Source: Chloroflexota bacterium
GTDB lineage: Bacteria; Chloroflexota; Limnocylindria; QHBO01
NCBI GenBank assembly: GCA_013694795.1
Contig: JACDBS010000192.1
Span: 1 to 8,720 of the forward strand
Length of the DNA: 8,720 nt
Reading direction: 5' to 3'
Of the stretch, positions 8,674-8,720 are shown one piece after another. The notes beneath the pieces were generated by a model that saw nothing but the letters and a program-made list of their open reading frames with translations, made no database searches and was not told where the DNA came from. How positions within the stretch are numbered: the first letter of the stretch is position 1; each line of letters opens with the position of its first letter. The translations under genes and the position numbers were made by a program.

Positions 8674-8720
8674 ATGCAACGAGTTGAGCGCAGCGCCCGC
8701 ATCGGCGCATCCGTCGAAGA
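8674..8720 (+). CDS. Start of a further ORF, possibly an SRPBCC/cyclase-type protein (partial)
   Basis: ATG at 8674 opens a frame that is still open at the window end. It gives 15 complete codons, MQRVERSARIGASVE, before a partial GA. The pattern (hydrophobic/charged alternation, then I-x-A-x-V-E) resembles the first beta strand and turn of SRPBCC (START-like, polyketide cyclase/dehydrase) proteins, whose N-termini often read like VxxSxxIxAPxExV. With only 15 residues this is a guess. It lies 9 nt after the hemH stop with no terminator between, so it is probably co-transcribed with the haem genes. The preceding GGCCG before ATG resembles the other junctions. Confidence 0.4.
   Translation, partial: MQRVERSARIGASVE

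Overview
This window is a very GC-rich bacterial segment. Every supported gene lies on the + strand, and there is essentially no non-coding DNA. It holds the end of an amino-acid ABC importer operon, then an almost complete haem biosynthesis operon. The protein set suggests a high-GC, monoderm-like lineage: a C5-pathway start, an actinobacterial-type coproheme decarboxylase (HemQ/ChdC) and a coproporphyrin-type ferrochelatase. My best guess is Chloroflexota, with Actinomycetota as the alternative. That placement is inferred from protein style and gene order, not demonstrated.

Layout. Positions 1-78 encode the last 25 residues of a HisM/GlnP-type permease. Its stop codon overlaps by one base the start of a GlnQ-type ATPase (78-875). 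A 116-nt gap (876-991) holds a strong inverted repeat (902-926) overlapping the -35 of a candidate promoter (-35 at 922-927, -10 at 946-951). Eight haem genes follow: hemA (992-2143), hemC (2140-3033), hemD (3030-3788), hemB (3785-4756), hemQ/chdC (4753-5439), hemL (5436-6683), hemE (6680-7738) and hemH/cpfC (7735-8664). All seven junctions are 4-nt start/stop overlaps, so this is one tightly coupled unit. Nine bases after hemH another ORF begins (8674 onward) and runs off the window. Its first residues look like an SRPBCC/cyclase-type protein, but this is tentative.

How the genes work together. HemA reduces glutamyl-tRNA and HemL isomerises the product to 5-aminolevulinate. HemB makes porphobilinogen, HemC and HemD make uroporphyrinogen III, and HemE makes coproporphyrinogen III. 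In the coproporphyrin-dependent route, CgoX (HemY) then oxidises it, HemH/CpfC inserts iron, and HemQ/ChdC decarboxylates coproheme to haem b. Only the CgoX/HemY oxidase is missing from the window.

The window is mostly a recognisable pathway operon, not a new system. The points most worth a second look are the palindrome on the promoter, the near-identical 10-nt sequence at the gene junctions, the divergent HemA, the shortened HemL and the missing oxidase.
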